Assembly: GCA_903877135.1 (NCBI GenBank)
Contig: CAIRCN010000073.1
Span: 1-64,000, forward strand
Reading direction: 5' to 3'
Origin: an uncultured Opitutia bacterium
GTDB taxonomy: Bacteria > Verrucomicrobiota > Verrucomicrobiia > Opitutales > Opitutaceae
DNA: 64,000 nucleotides
A model generated the notes under the pieces. That model was not told the origin of the DNA, made no database searches, and worked only from the letters and a program-made list of their open reading frames with translations. Positions 42,988 to 50,436 of the stretch are shown in pieces; positions within the stretch are counted from its first letter, which is position 1, and the number at the start of each line of letters is the position of its first letter. A program made the translations under genes and the position numbers.

Positions 42988-43524
42988 TCAGTCCACGATC
43001 AGCACCTGGTCACCCGCACGCACCTGCTCGTAGAGCTCGATAATGTCGAGGTTGCGCATCAGCACGCAGCCGGCGCTCAGCGGCTCGCCAATGCGGTCCT
43101 CGTGGTTCGTGCCGTGGATATAAACGTAGCGCTCGTAGGTATCGACGTCGCCGCCGCAGTTGACGCCCGGTTCGAGGCCGCGGAGCCAGAGAATGCGACT
43201 GGTGATGAGGTTGGGCGCGGTGTCCGCATCGGAAAGTTCTGAAAAATGGCGGCCGGTGGGCACGCGCGACGTGAAGACCATGCCGGGCGGTTGCCCGGCG
43301 CCGATCCGCTCGGCGATTTGGTGCAGCCCCTGCGGTGTGCCGAGGGAGTTTTTCACGTTGGAGGGCGGGCGCTTGGATGTGGAAATGAAGTAACTCTTGG
43401 CCAGCACGCCGCTCCGGTAGAATTGCAGTGTCGCGGCGCCGATGCGCACGAACAGAATATGCTCTGCGGGCTTGATGCCCAGCGCGAGACAGGTTTTGTT
43501 CGCCCGTTCACACGGAGAATCCAT
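42988..43524 (-). CDS. L,D-transpeptidase (YkuD fold)
   Basis: A 178-residue protein with the YkuD-type active site: His in YIHGTNHEDRIGEPLSAGCVLM with the catalytic cysteine at 153. The usual SxGC(I/V)R motif reads SAGCVLM here. The N-terminal strand HILFVRIGAATLQFYRSGVLAKSYFIST is also typical. These enzymes crosslink peptidoglycan or attach lipoproteins in the periplasm, yet no signal peptide or membrane helix is visible, which is odd. The ATG chosen here interlocks with the asd start in CCATGG; an in-frame GTG at 43545 would lengthen the overlap. Confidence 0.88.
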   Translation of the reverse strand: MDSPCERANKTCLALGIKPAEHILFVRIGAATLQFYRSGVLAKSYFISTSKRPPSNVKNSLGTPQGLHQIAERIGAGQPPGMVFTSRVPTGRHFSELSDADTAPNLITSRILWLRGLEPGVNCGGDVDTYERYVYIHGTNHEDRIGEPLSAGCVLMRNLDIIELYEQVRAGDQVLIVD

Positions 43525-44572
43525 GGACAATAAACCATTTTTCACGGTTGGTATCGTCGGCGCGACAGGCGTTGTCGGTCAAGAACTGCTGCACCTCTTG
43601 CAGGAGCGGAATTTCCCGATTGCCACGCTGCGGCTCTTCGCTTCGGCGCGCTCGGCGGGCAAGGTCGTGGAGTGGGCGGGCCGGAAACTCACGGTGGAGG
43701 AGGCGAGCCCGGGGGTGTTTGCCGACATTGATGTGGCGTTTTTTGCAGTCGATGGGTCGACAACGCGGGCGCTGGCGCCGGACGCCGTCAAGGCGGGCTG
43801 CCTCGTCATCGACAAGAGTTCGGCCTACCGGATGGACCCGGCGGTGCCGCTCGTCATCCCCGAGATCAACCCCGAGGGGCTGCGCTCACATCACGGCATC
43901 ATCGCGAACCCGAATTGCTCCACCGCCGTCACGCTGATGGCGCTGTGGCCGCTTCACCTAAAGTTCGGCCTGAAACGCTTTTTTGCCGCGACCTACCAGT
44001 CAGTCTCGGGCACGGGGGCCGATGCCGTGGACGAACTCGATACACAGGTCCAGGCCCACGTGAAGGGCACGACGATTCCGCGGAAGGTTTACCCATATCA
44101 GATCGCGTTTAACGCCATCCCGCAGGTCGATTCATTTGGCACCGATGGCTATACCGGCGAAGAAACCAAGATGATGCAGGAGAGCCGCAAGATCATGGGT
44201 CTCCCAAACCTGAAGGTTTCCGCCACCTGCGTCCGCGTGCCGGTTGTCCGGGCGCACTCAATTGCCGTCAATGCCGAGTTCGAGCGGCCGGTCAGCGTTG
44301 CGGCGGCGCGGGCGGCGATCGCGGCGTTTGCCGGCGCGGAGCTGGTGGACGACCCCGCGAGGCAGGTTTACCCGACCCCGCTCGATTTCAGCCGCAAGGT
44401 GCGGTGCGGCGTCGGCCGCATCCGGCTCGACACCGCGCTGGACAACGGCCTCGCGCTCTGGGTCAGCGGCGACAACCTCTGGAAAGGCGCGGCGCTGAAT
44501 GCCCTCCAAAACGCCGAGCTCATAGCCCGCGAAGGCTGGCTCAAGCCCAAGGCCGCCTTGGCCCGCACATGA
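43523..44572 (+). CDS. asd: Aspartate-semialdehyde dehydrogenase
   Basis: A 349-residue enzyme reducing aspartyl phosphate to aspartate semialdehyde, the branch point for lysine/diaminopimelate and threonine/methionine. It has the NADP motif TVGIVGATGVVGQELL, catalytic Cys132 in IIANPNCSTAV, the Gln/Glu region ATYQSVSGTGADAV and active-site His in RVPVVRAHS. GGAG five bases before the ATG supports the start. Its product feeds DapA, encoded at 8-9 kb. The start codon overlaps that of the divergent L,D-transpeptidase gene, so two cell-wall-linked genes are physically tied. Confidence 0.96.
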   Translation: MDNKPFFTVGIVGATGVVGQELLHLLQERNFPIATLRLFASARSAGKVVEWAGRKLTVEEASPGVFADIDVAFFAVDGSTTRALAPDAVKAGCLVIDKSSAYRMDPAVPLVIPEINPEGLRSHHGIIANPNCSTAVTLMALWPLHLKFGLKRFFAATYQSVSGTGADAVDELDTQVQAHVKGTTIPRKVYPYQIAFNAIPQVDSFGTDGYTGEETKMMQESRKIMGLPNLKVSATCVRVPVVRAHSIAVNAEFERPVSVAAARAAIAAFAGAELVDDPARQVYPTPLDFSRKVRCGVGRIRLDTALDNGLALWVSGDNLWKGAALNALQNAELIAREGWLKPKAALART

Positions 44573-44649
44573 GCCGCCCGCCCCAACGTCATACCCGAAT
44601 AATTCCTTGTCATCGCCCCGGCCCGCCCGCTTTCTTCAGCCCTCGGCTC

Positions 44650-44726
44650 GGACGGCTAGCTCAGTTGGTTAGAGCATCTCGTTTACACCGAGGGGGTCGG
44701 GGGTTCGAGTCCCTCGCCGTCCACCA
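44650..44726 (+). tRNA. tRNA-Val (anticodon TAC)
   Basis: A 77-base class I tRNA with encoded CCA. The acceptor GGACGGC pairs with GCCGTCC, the anticodon stem TCTCG / CGAGG encloses the loop TTTACAC (one mismatch-prone end pair), and the T arm is GGGGG-TTCGAGT-CCCTC with a wobble pair. Anticodon TAC reads valine codons. The ilvN start codon follows only 19 bases after the CCA, so the tRNA is probably the first part of the ilvN-ilvC transcript. Confidence 0.95.
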
Positions 44727-44745
44727 TCACCACCACTATAATCAC

Positions 44746-45216
44746 ATGCGACACACGATCTCTGTCCTCGTTGAGAACAAATTTGGCGTTTTGGCGCGCG
44801 TGGCCGGCATGTTTTCCGGCCGCGGCTTCAACATCGACTCGCTCAACGTCGCCCCAACTCACGATCCCTCGCTCTCGCGGATCACCGCGGTCCTCAAGGG
44901 CGACGATGTCGCGCTCGACCTGTGCACCAAGCAACTGCGGAAACTGATCAACGTGGTCGACGTCACCGACTTCAAGGAAGGCCAGGCCGTCGCTCGCGAA
45001 CTGGTGCTCGTGAAGGTCAAGGCCGATGCCAAGTCCCGCCCCGAGCTGCTGCAAATCAAGGACATTTTCCGCGCAAAGATCGTCAACCTCACGCCGGACT
45101 CGATCATCATCGAGGCGACGGGTGACGACGAGAAGGTCAACGCGCTTCTCGGCCTGCTCGAGCCGTTCGGCATCATCGAACTCGCCCGCACCGGCCGCCT
45201 GGCGCTGAAACGCTAG
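44746..45216 (+). CDS. ilvN: Acetolactate synthase small (regulatory) subunit
   Basis: A 156-residue regulatory subunit. The N-terminal ACT domain is HTISVLVENKFGVLARVAGMFSGRGFNIDSLNV at residues 3-35 and supplies the valine-sensing fold; the C-terminal domain contains KIVNLTPDSIIIEATG and GIIELARTGR. It stimulates the catalytic large subunit and makes it feedback-sensitive to valine. The large subunit gene is not next to it or elsewhere in the window. Length is close to IlvH/IlvN of other bacteria. It sits between tRNA-Val and ilvC. Confidence 0.95.
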   Translation: MRHTISVLVENKFGVLARVAGMFSGRGFNIDSLNVAPTHDPSLSRITAVLKGDDVALDLCTKQLRKLINVVDVTDFKEGQAVARELVLVKVKADAKSRPELLQIKDIFRAKIVNLTPDSIIIEATGDDEKVNALLGLLEPFGIIELARTGRLALKR

Positions 45217-45233
45217 CGTTGCCGCGCAGTTGA

Positions 45234-45303
45234 AAGATGAAAGTTGAGGGTTGAAAGTTTCGACCCTTCGGCTTCCGGTCTTTCAACCTTCACCCTTCAA
45301 CTT
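45234..45303. repeat. Palindromic intergenic repeat before ilvC
   Basis: Left arm 45234-45257 and right arm 45280-45303 are inverted repeats matching at 20 of 24 positions (core GGTTGAAAG / CTTTCAACC) around a 22-base loop. The purine/pyrimidine-biased arms end 13 bases before the ilvC ATG, so the hairpin could influence ilvC expression or mark a dispersed REP-like element. Confidence 0.75.
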
Positions 45304-45316
45304 CCCCTTTCCCACC

Positions 45317-46342
45317 ATGCCCGCCAAAGTCTACACCGACAAAGACGCCGATCTCGGCGTGTTTCAAAACAAAACGCTCGCCATCCTCGGCTACGGTTCG
45401 CAGGGCCACGCCCATGCGCTCAATCTGAAGGATAGCGGCTGCAAGGTCATCATCGGCCTTTATTCCGGCTCGAAGTCGCGCGAGGTCGCCGTGCAGCACG
45501 GCTTCGAGGTGTTCGACACCGCCGAAGCAGTCCGCCGCGCCGACGTCATCATGGTTGCTCTCCCCGACATGAAGCAGGCCGACGTTTACGCGAGCGACAT
45601 CCTCCCGAATCTCGCCAAGGGCAAAACGCTGCTCTTCTCGCACGGCCTGAGCGTGCACTTTGGGCTGATTAAGCTGCACAAGGACATCGACTGCATCATG
45701 GTCGCGCCGAAAGGTCCCGGCCATATGGTCCGCCGCCTCTACGTTGAGGGCAAGGGCATGCCCGCGCTCATCGCGGTCGCCCAGGACAAGTCCAAGACCG
45801 CGAAAAAACAGGCGCTCGCTTGGGCCAAGGGCATCGGTTCGACCCGCGCCGGCGTGTTGCAGACCTCGTTCAAGGAGGAGACCGAGACCGATCTTTTCGG
45901 CGAGCAGGCTGTCCTCTGCGGCGGAGCCAGCGCGCTCGTGCAGGCGGGCTTCGAGACGCTCGTCGAGGCCGGCTACCAGCCCGAGATGGCCTACTTCGAG
46001 TGCCTCCACGAGCTGAAGCTGATCTGCGACCTCATGTATGAGAGCGGCATCGCCGGCATGCGTTTCTCGGTTTCCGAAACGGCGAAATACGGCGACATCA
46101 CTCGCGGCCCGCGCGTTGTGAACAAGCAGACAAAGACCGTGATGAAAAAGATTCTGAAGGAAATCCAGACCGGCCAGTTTACCCGTGAATGGGTGAGAGA
46201 ATACAAAGGCGGGCTAAAGAAATACAACGCGCTCCTTAGGAAGGGCGAGAAGCACAAGATCGAGAAGACCGGCACCTACCTCCGCAGCATGATGCCCTGG
46301 ATGACCAAGAAGAACCTCAAGGGAGTCCAGGCCAGCTACTAA
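45317..46342 (+). CDS. ilvC: Ketol-acid reductoisomerase
   Basis: A 341-residue class I KARI, converting acetolactate or acetohydroxybutyrate to the dihydroxy acids of valine/isoleucine synthesis. The NADPH motif [21 protein letters not shown] is followed by a SGSKS loop; the metal and substrate domain shows [36 protein letters not shown] and [16 protein letters not shown]. The ATG at 45317 was chosen because the longer frame runs through the palindromic repeat. It follows ilvN by 100 bases and precedes hemC. Confidence 0.96.
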   Translation: MPAKVYTDKDADLGVFQNKTLAILGYGSQGHAHALNLKDSGCKVIIGLYSGSKSREVAVQHGFEVFDTAEAVRRADVIMVALPDMKQADVYASDILPNLAKGKTLLFSHGLSVHFGLIKLHKDIDCIMVAPKGPGHMVRRLYVEGKGMPALIAVAQDKSKTAKKQALAWAKGIGSTRAGVLQTSFKEETETDLFGEQAVLCGGASALVQAGFETLVEAGYQPEMAYFECLHELKLICDLMYESGIAGMRFSVSETAKYGDITRGPRVVNKQTKTVMKKILKEIQTGQFTREWVREYKGGLKKYNALLRKGEKHKIEKTGTYLRSMMPWMTKKNLKGVQASY

Positions 46343-46357
46343 GCTAAACTGAAACGC

Positions 46358-46404
46358 AGAGCACGCGGAGGTCGCGGAGTGAGTCGCGCTATCCTCCGCG
46401 CTCT
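46358..46404. repeat. Palindromic repeat overlapping the hemC 5' end
   Basis: AGAGCACGCGGAGG (46358-46371) and CCTCCGCGCTCT (46393-46404) form an imperfect inverted repeat around the candidate GTG start of hemC. The left arm also supplies the GGAGG that would serve as ribosome site. It differs in sequence from the repeats at 45.2 and 48.1 kb. Confidence 0.65.
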
Positions 46405-47275
46405 CGCACCCGTCGCGTTGAAAAAAATCATCCTCGCCACCCGTAAAAGCCCGCTGGCCCTCGCGCAGACCGAAATGGTCGCCGCGCACCTTCGGCAGTC
46501 ACTCGGTGTCCCCACCGATCTCCTCAAGCTTGTCACCACCGGCGATAAGCAAGCGGACTGGTCACTCGAACAGAAGGGCGGGAAAGGCCTGTTCACGAGC
46601 GAACTCGAATCGGCTCTGCTCCGCGGCGAGGCCGATGTCGCTGTGCATAGCACGAAGGATCTGCCGGGCGACATGCCCGCCGGTCTCGCCATCGCCGGCT
46701 ATTTGCCGCGCGAGGACACGCGCGACGTGCTCGTGCTGCGCAACGGCGTCGCCGTGCCGAAGACGCTCGCCACCGGCAGCCCGCGCCGCCGGATGCAGGT
46801 GAGCCTGCTCTTTCCCGAGGTCCGGTTCACCGAAATACGCGGTAACGTGGACACACGCCTGCGCAAGATCGGCGAGCAGCACATGGCAGATGGAACCGTG
46901 CTTGCCGCGGCTGGACTCAACCGCCTCGGCATCGGCAACTGGCCCGGCGTCGAGTTCCACGCGCTGGGTTTTAACGACATGGTGCCCGCGGTCGGGCAGG
47001 GCGCGGTGGCCGTGCAATGCCGCGCGGCCGAAGTGGCGCGCTTCGCGGGCGTCTTCGACGCCAGCACGGCGCGGTTCGTCACGCTTGAGCGCGCATTCCA
47101 GCACGCGCTGGGTGGCGGGTGCCACACAGCGTTTGCGGCCCACGCGACCGCTGACGCGCTTTACCTCTTCCACGAAAACATCGGCCGGCGGAGTCTGCCG
47201 CTGACCGACGCCGACTTTGCGGCGCCGGCCGCCACGGCCGCGCGGGTGCTGAAGCAGCTCGGCCTGTTGTCATGA
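46379..47275 (+). CDS. hemC: Hydroxymethylbilane synthase (porphobilinogen deaminase)
   Basis: A protein of up to 298 residues that polymerises four porphobilinogens in tetrapyrrole synthesis. Family motifs are LATRKSPLALAQTE, KGLFTSELESALLRGEADVAVHSTKDLP, LATGSPRRRMQ, EIRGNVDTRLRK and the dipyrromethane cofactor cysteine in GGGCHTAF. The start is uncertain. A GTG at 46379 has GGAGG seven bases upstream but lies in a palindromic repeat; a TTG at 46418 begins right at the homologous region. The stop overlaps hemD by four bases. Confidence 0.94.
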   Translation: MSRAILRALAPVALKKIILATRKSPLALAQTEMVAAHLRQSLGVPTDLLKLVTTGDKQADWSLEQKGGKGLFTSELESALLRGEADVAVHSTKDLPGDMPAGLAIAGYLPREDTRDVLVLRNGVAVPKTLATGSPRRRMQVSLLFPEVRFTEIRGNVDTRLRKIGEQHMADGTVLAAAGLNRLGIGNWPGVEFHALGFNDMVPAVGQGAVAVQCRAAEVARFAGVFDASTARFVTLERAFQHALGGGCHTAFAAHATADALYLFHENIGRRSLPLTDADFAAPAATAARVLKQLGLLS

Positions 47276-48060
47276 GTGCGACCCCCGCCTTGTCCGGCCG
47301 GCGCATCGCGGTCACCCGTGCCCGCGAGCAGGCGTCCGAGTTGTCCGCCAAGCTGGCCGCGCTCGGCGCCGAGGTCATCGAGCTGCCGCTCATCCGCGTC
47401 ACGCAGCACATCGAGAAGGACGTGCTCGCCGACGTCATGCTCGGACTCGGCACCTACGACTGGGTCGTGTTCACGAGCGTCAACGGCGTGCGGTTTTTCT
47501 TAGAGGAGTTCTTGCGGTTGTTCGACGACATCCGCGCGCTCGGCCTGCTGCGGATTGCCTGCGTGGGCGAAACCACCGCGGCGGCGGTGCGGGCCTTTCA
47601 TTTGAAGGTCGAGTGCCTGCCGTCAGTCGCGACGGGCGACGCGCTCGCCGCCGAGCTCATCGCCACGGGCAGCCTCGACAGCGCGAAGGTGCTGGTCGTC
47701 GCCGGCAACCTCAACCGCGAAACCATAGTGAAAACGCTGGAGGGCGCGCGGGCCATCGTGGACTGCCTGCAGGTTTACCGGACGGAAAAGACCGATCTCA
47801 CCGGCGATCCGGCCGCAGCGGATTTCCGGGCGCACGGGGCCGACGCGATCCTGTTCGCGAGCTCCTCCGCCGCGCAGTCGTTCGTCGATCAGGCGGCGGC
47901 CTTGCAACTGGCCAAGGACGCCAAGCGCCCGCTCGCCGGCAGCATCGGCCCGCAGACCAGCGAGACGATGAAGAGCGTCGGTCTCCCCATCGATTTCACC
48001 GCGAAGACGCCCAGCCTGGACAGCCTCGTCGCGGCGCTGGCCAAGAAACTCGGGAGGTAG
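47272..48060 (+). CDS. hemD: Uroporphyrinogen-III synthase
   Basis: A 262-residue HemD, which closes and rearranges hydroxymethylbilane to uroporphyrinogen III. The family is poorly conserved, but RRIAVTRAREQASELSAKLAALGAEVIELPLI, WVVFTSVNGVRFFLEEF, RIACVGETTAAAVR and AILFASSSAAQSFVDQA match its two-lobed layout. The ATGA overlap with hemC supports the assignment. Its stop codon forms part of the next palindromic repeat. Confidence 0.92.
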   Translation: MSATPALSGRRIAVTRAREQASELSAKLAALGAEVIELPLIRVTQHIEKDVLADVMLGLGTYDWVVFTSVNGVRFFLEEFLRLFDDIRALGLLRIACVGETTAAAVRAFHLKVECLPSVATGDALAAELIATGSLDSAKVLVVAGNLNRETIVKTLEGARAIVDCLQVYRTEKTDLTGDPAAADFRAHGADAILFASSSAAQSFVDQAAALQLAKDAKRPLAGSIGPQTSETMKSVGLPIDFTAKTPSLDSLVAALAKKLGR

Positions 48061-48121
48061 GAGCCTGCTTGCAGGCGATTACTTCACCGACAATGTCTCC
48101 CTTCGCCTGCAATCGGGCTCC
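48060..48121. repeat. REP-like palindrome between hemD and the DegT gene
   Basis: GGAGCCTGCTTGCAGGCGA (48060-48078) and TCGCCTGCAATCGGGCTCC (48103-48121) pair at 17 of 19 positions around a 24-base loop. The left arm contains its own palindrome GCCTGC-TT-GCAGGC. The layout is like REP elements of other bacteria, which are dispersed in many copies; only one copy is in this window. Confidence 0.75.
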
Positions 48122-48127
48122 TCCAAG

Positions 48128-49222
48128 ATGAAAGTCCCCTTCCTCGATCTCAGCCTCCAGCACCGGGCGCTGCGCGAGCCGGCGCTCGCCGCGCTTGCCG
48201 CCACCTACGACGCCACGCGTTTCTGCCTCGGCAAGGACGTCGAGGACTTCGAGAAGAACTTCGCCGCCACGCTGGGCTACCCGCGCGCCCTCGGCATGAA
48301 CAGCGGCACGGCGCCGCTCCACGTCGCGTGCATGATCGCCGGCTTCGGGCCCGGGGACGAGGTCATCGCGCCGGCGTTCACCTTCATCTCGACGGCCTGG
48401 GGCGTGAGCTATGTCGGCGCGACGCCCCGTTTCGTCGATATCGAGGAGGGCACGTTCAACCTCGACTCCGCGAAGATCGAGGCCGCGATCACGCCGCGCA
48501 CGAAGGGCATCATCGTCGTGCACCTCTTCGGTCAGCCGGCGCGGATGGACGAGATCATCGCCGTGGCGCGCAAATACGGCCTCTATGTGATCGAGGACTG
48601 CGCGCAGGCCGTCGGGGCGAAATACCGCGGTATGCCGGTGGGAATCATCGGCGACGTGGGCACGTTTAGTTTTTATCCGACGAAGAATCTCGGCGCCTGC
48701 GGCGAGGGAGGGGCGTTTGTGGCGAAGGACGAGGCGGTCCACACCAAGGCGCGGCATATCCGCGTGCATGGCTCCGACCGGCGCTACTATCACGACATCG
48801 TCGGCGGAAACTTCCGCATGGACGGGTTTCAGGGCGCGCTGCTCAACGTGAAGTTGCCGCACCTGGCCACGTGGACCGCGCGCCGCCAGGCCATCGCCGC
48901 GCGCTATCTCGCCGGCATCAAACTCGCCGAGGTGCGGCTGCCGGAGCAGCCTGCCTACGGGCAGTCGGTGTATCACCAGTTCACGATCCGGCATCCGCGT
49001 CGCGACGCGCTGCGAGAGCACCTGACGAAGCATGAGGTCGGGACCGACCTGATCTATCCCGTGCCGTTGCACCTGCAGAAGTGCTACGCCGAGCTCGGCT
49101 GGGGCGCGGGCGCGTTTCCGGTGGCGGAGCGAGCGGCGGCGACGTGTGTCAGCCTGCCGATTTTCCCGGAGCTGACCGACGCGCAGGTCGAGCACGTCAT
49201 CGCGAGCGTCAATTCGTTCTAG
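48128..49222 (+). CDS. DegT/DnrJ/EryC1-family aminotransferase
   Basis: A 364-residue PLP-dependent sugar aminotransferase-type protein. Motifs are FCLGKDVEDFEKNFAATLG, ALGMNSGTAPLHVA, EVIAPAFTFISTAWGVSYVGATPRFVDI, VIEDCAQAVGA with the ring-contacting Asp, and the PLP lysine in FYPTKNLGACGEGGA. Members aminate keto-sugars for lipopolysaccharide, glycans or secondary metabolites. No sugar-nucleotide genes flank it, so the substrate is unknown. It starts six bases after the REP-like palindrome and ends just before trpF. Confidence 0.92.
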   Translation: MKVPFLDLSLQHRALREPALAALAATYDATRFCLGKDVEDFEKNFAATLGYPRALGMNSGTAPLHVACMIAGFGPGDEVIAPAFTFISTAWGVSYVGATPRFVDIEEGTFNLDSAKIEAAITPRTKGIIVVHLFGQPARMDEIIAVARKYGLYVIEDCAQAVGAKYRGMPVGIIGDVGTFSFYPTKNLGACGEGGAFVAKDEAVHTKARHIRVHGSDRRYYHDIVGGNFRMDGFQGALLNVKLPHLATWTARRQAIAARYLAGIKLAEVRLPEQPAYGQSVYHQFTIRHPRRDALREHLTKHEVGTDLIYPVPLHLQKCYAELGWGAGAFPVAERAAATCVSLPIFPELTDAQVEHVIASVNSF

Positions 49223-49227
49223 CTGCC

Positions 49228-49881
49228 ATGATCGCCGGCATCCGCCTGAAAGTCTGCGGGCTCACCTCCTACGTGGACGCGGAGGTTGCCGATCATTGCG
49301 GCGCGGACTATTTGGGTTTCATCCTAGCCCCGCAATCGCCGCGGCACCTCGGATTGGAGCAGTTTCGCGCGATGGCGGCGCGGCTGCCGGACCGGCGCAA
49401 AGTGGCCGTGTTGGTCGAGCCGGCGCTCGCCGATCTCGCGGCAATGAAAGCCGCCGGCTTCGACTTCTTCCAGATTCATTTTCGGCACGATCTGCTGATC
49501 GCCACGGTCGCAGGCTGGGCCGAGACGGTCGGCGCGGAGCGGCTTTGGCTCGCGCCGAAGCTGCCGCCCGGTGTGGACGTGCCGGCGGCGCTGCTGCCAC
49601 TCGCGAAATTTTTCCTGATCGACACGTTTCACGTCTTAAAATTTGGCGGCACGGGAGAGACAAGCGACTGGGCGAAATTCGCGCGGCACCAAACGGCGCA
49701 TCCTGAAAAGGTGTGGATTCTGTCCGGTGGGTTGAACCCCGACAACATCGGTGCGGCGCTGCGCGCCAGCGGCGCGAAGTTTGTTGATGTGAACAGCGGC
49801 GTGGAGGCGGCGCCAGGCGTGAAGGATCACGCGAAGCTCCAGCGCTTCGTCGCGGCGATGCGCAGCGCCGTCGGTCGGTGA
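49228..49881 (+). CDS. trpF: Phosphoribosylanthranilate isomerase
   Basis: A 217-residue TIM-barrel enzyme of tryptophan synthesis. The catalytic cysteine is in IRLKVCGLTSYVDAE; FILAPQSPRHLGLEQF, FQIHF, WILSGGLNPDNIG and FVDVNSGVEAAPGVKDH (with the catalytic Asp) are family motifs. The usual Q.HG stretch reads QIHFRHD. The ATG starts five bases after the aminotransferase stop. No other trp genes are in the window. Confidence 0.9.
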   Translation: MIAGIRLKVCGLTSYVDAEVADHCGADYLGFILAPQSPRHLGLEQFRAMAARLPDRRKVAVLVEPALADLAAMKAAGFDFFQIHFRHDLLIATVAGWAETVGAERLWLAPKLPPGVDVPAALLPLAKFFLIDTFHVLKFGGTGETSDWAKFARHQTAHPEKVWILSGGLNPDNIGAALRASGAKFVDVNSGVEAAPGVKDHAKLQRFVAAMRSAVGR

Positions 49882-49902
49882 CACACCGCGATCTTGATGA
49901 TT

Positions 49903-50094
49903 TTATCGGGTGGCCTGGCGCAGGGCGAGCCAGAGGAAGGCGGCAGCGGCAAGATCGATGGCGGCGAGCAACAGCCGGAGCGGGAGCAGGATCTTTGTCG
50001 CAAGGAGTGTGAGGAGCACGGCACCGAGCACGAGTACGACAATCAGGACCTTGAGTATGCGCTTCGGGAGGGCGGCTTTGTCTTCGGTGTTCAT
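49903..50094 (-). CDS. Small two-helix membrane protein
   Basis: A 63-residue protein with a charged N-terminus (MNTEDKAALPKRILK) and two membrane helices (VLIVVLVLGAVLLTLLA and LLLAAIDLAAAAFLWLAL). I recognise no family. It is the last frame of the leftward glnD, kinase, cupin run, starting 12 bases after the cupin stop, and converges on trpF. Confidence 0.55.
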   Translation of the reverse strand: MNTEDKAALPKRILKVLIVVLVLGAVLLTLLATKILLPLRLLLAAIDLAAAAFLWLALRQATR

Positions 50095-50106
50095 GGGGAA
50101 GTCGGG

Positions 50107-50433
50107 TTAGCGGTAGTCTTCGCGCACGGGACAGACTAGGTCGAGGACGCGACAGTCGGTCAGCGCGTGGCAACCGTGCGGCGCGCCGCACGGGATGAGG
50201 GCGCAGTCGCCGGCCGCCATGACGCGGGTCTCGTCCCCGACGTTGAATTCGAGGCGGCCGGAGAGGACGTAGCTAACCTGTTCGTGCGGGTTTTGGTGCG
50301 ACGGGACAACGACGCTGGCGGCGCGCGCAACATCGCTGAGGCTCATGCGTTCGAGGTGGACATAGCGACCCGTGATGCCGGGGAAGGGGGCCAGAGCGCG
50401 GGCGGGGAGTTGAGCGGAGGTGACGAAGGACAT
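50107..50433 (-). CDS. Small cupin-domain protein
   Basis: A 108-residue single cupin. The first metal motif is HQNPHEQVSYVLSGRLEF and the second is ALIPCGAPHGCHALTDC, giving His, His and Glu ligand candidates. Single-domain cupins may be small metalloenzymes or sensors; the substrate is not predictable. The gene starts three bases after the histidine kinase stop, so it may have a role in the same signalling unit. Confidence 0.85.
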   Translation of the reverse strand: MSFVTSAQLPARALAPFPGITGRYVHLERMSLSDVARAASVVVPSHQNPHEQVSYVLSGRLEFNVGDETRVMAAGDCALIPCGAPHGCHALTDCRVLDLVCPVREDYR

Positions 50434-50436
50434 GGG

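Noticed and set aside
45217-45316. Attenuator or T-box-like leader before ilvC
   Set aside because: The hairpin is real but there is no leader peptide rich in Val/Ile/Leu, no T-run and no T-box sequence; a dispersed palindrome explains it better.
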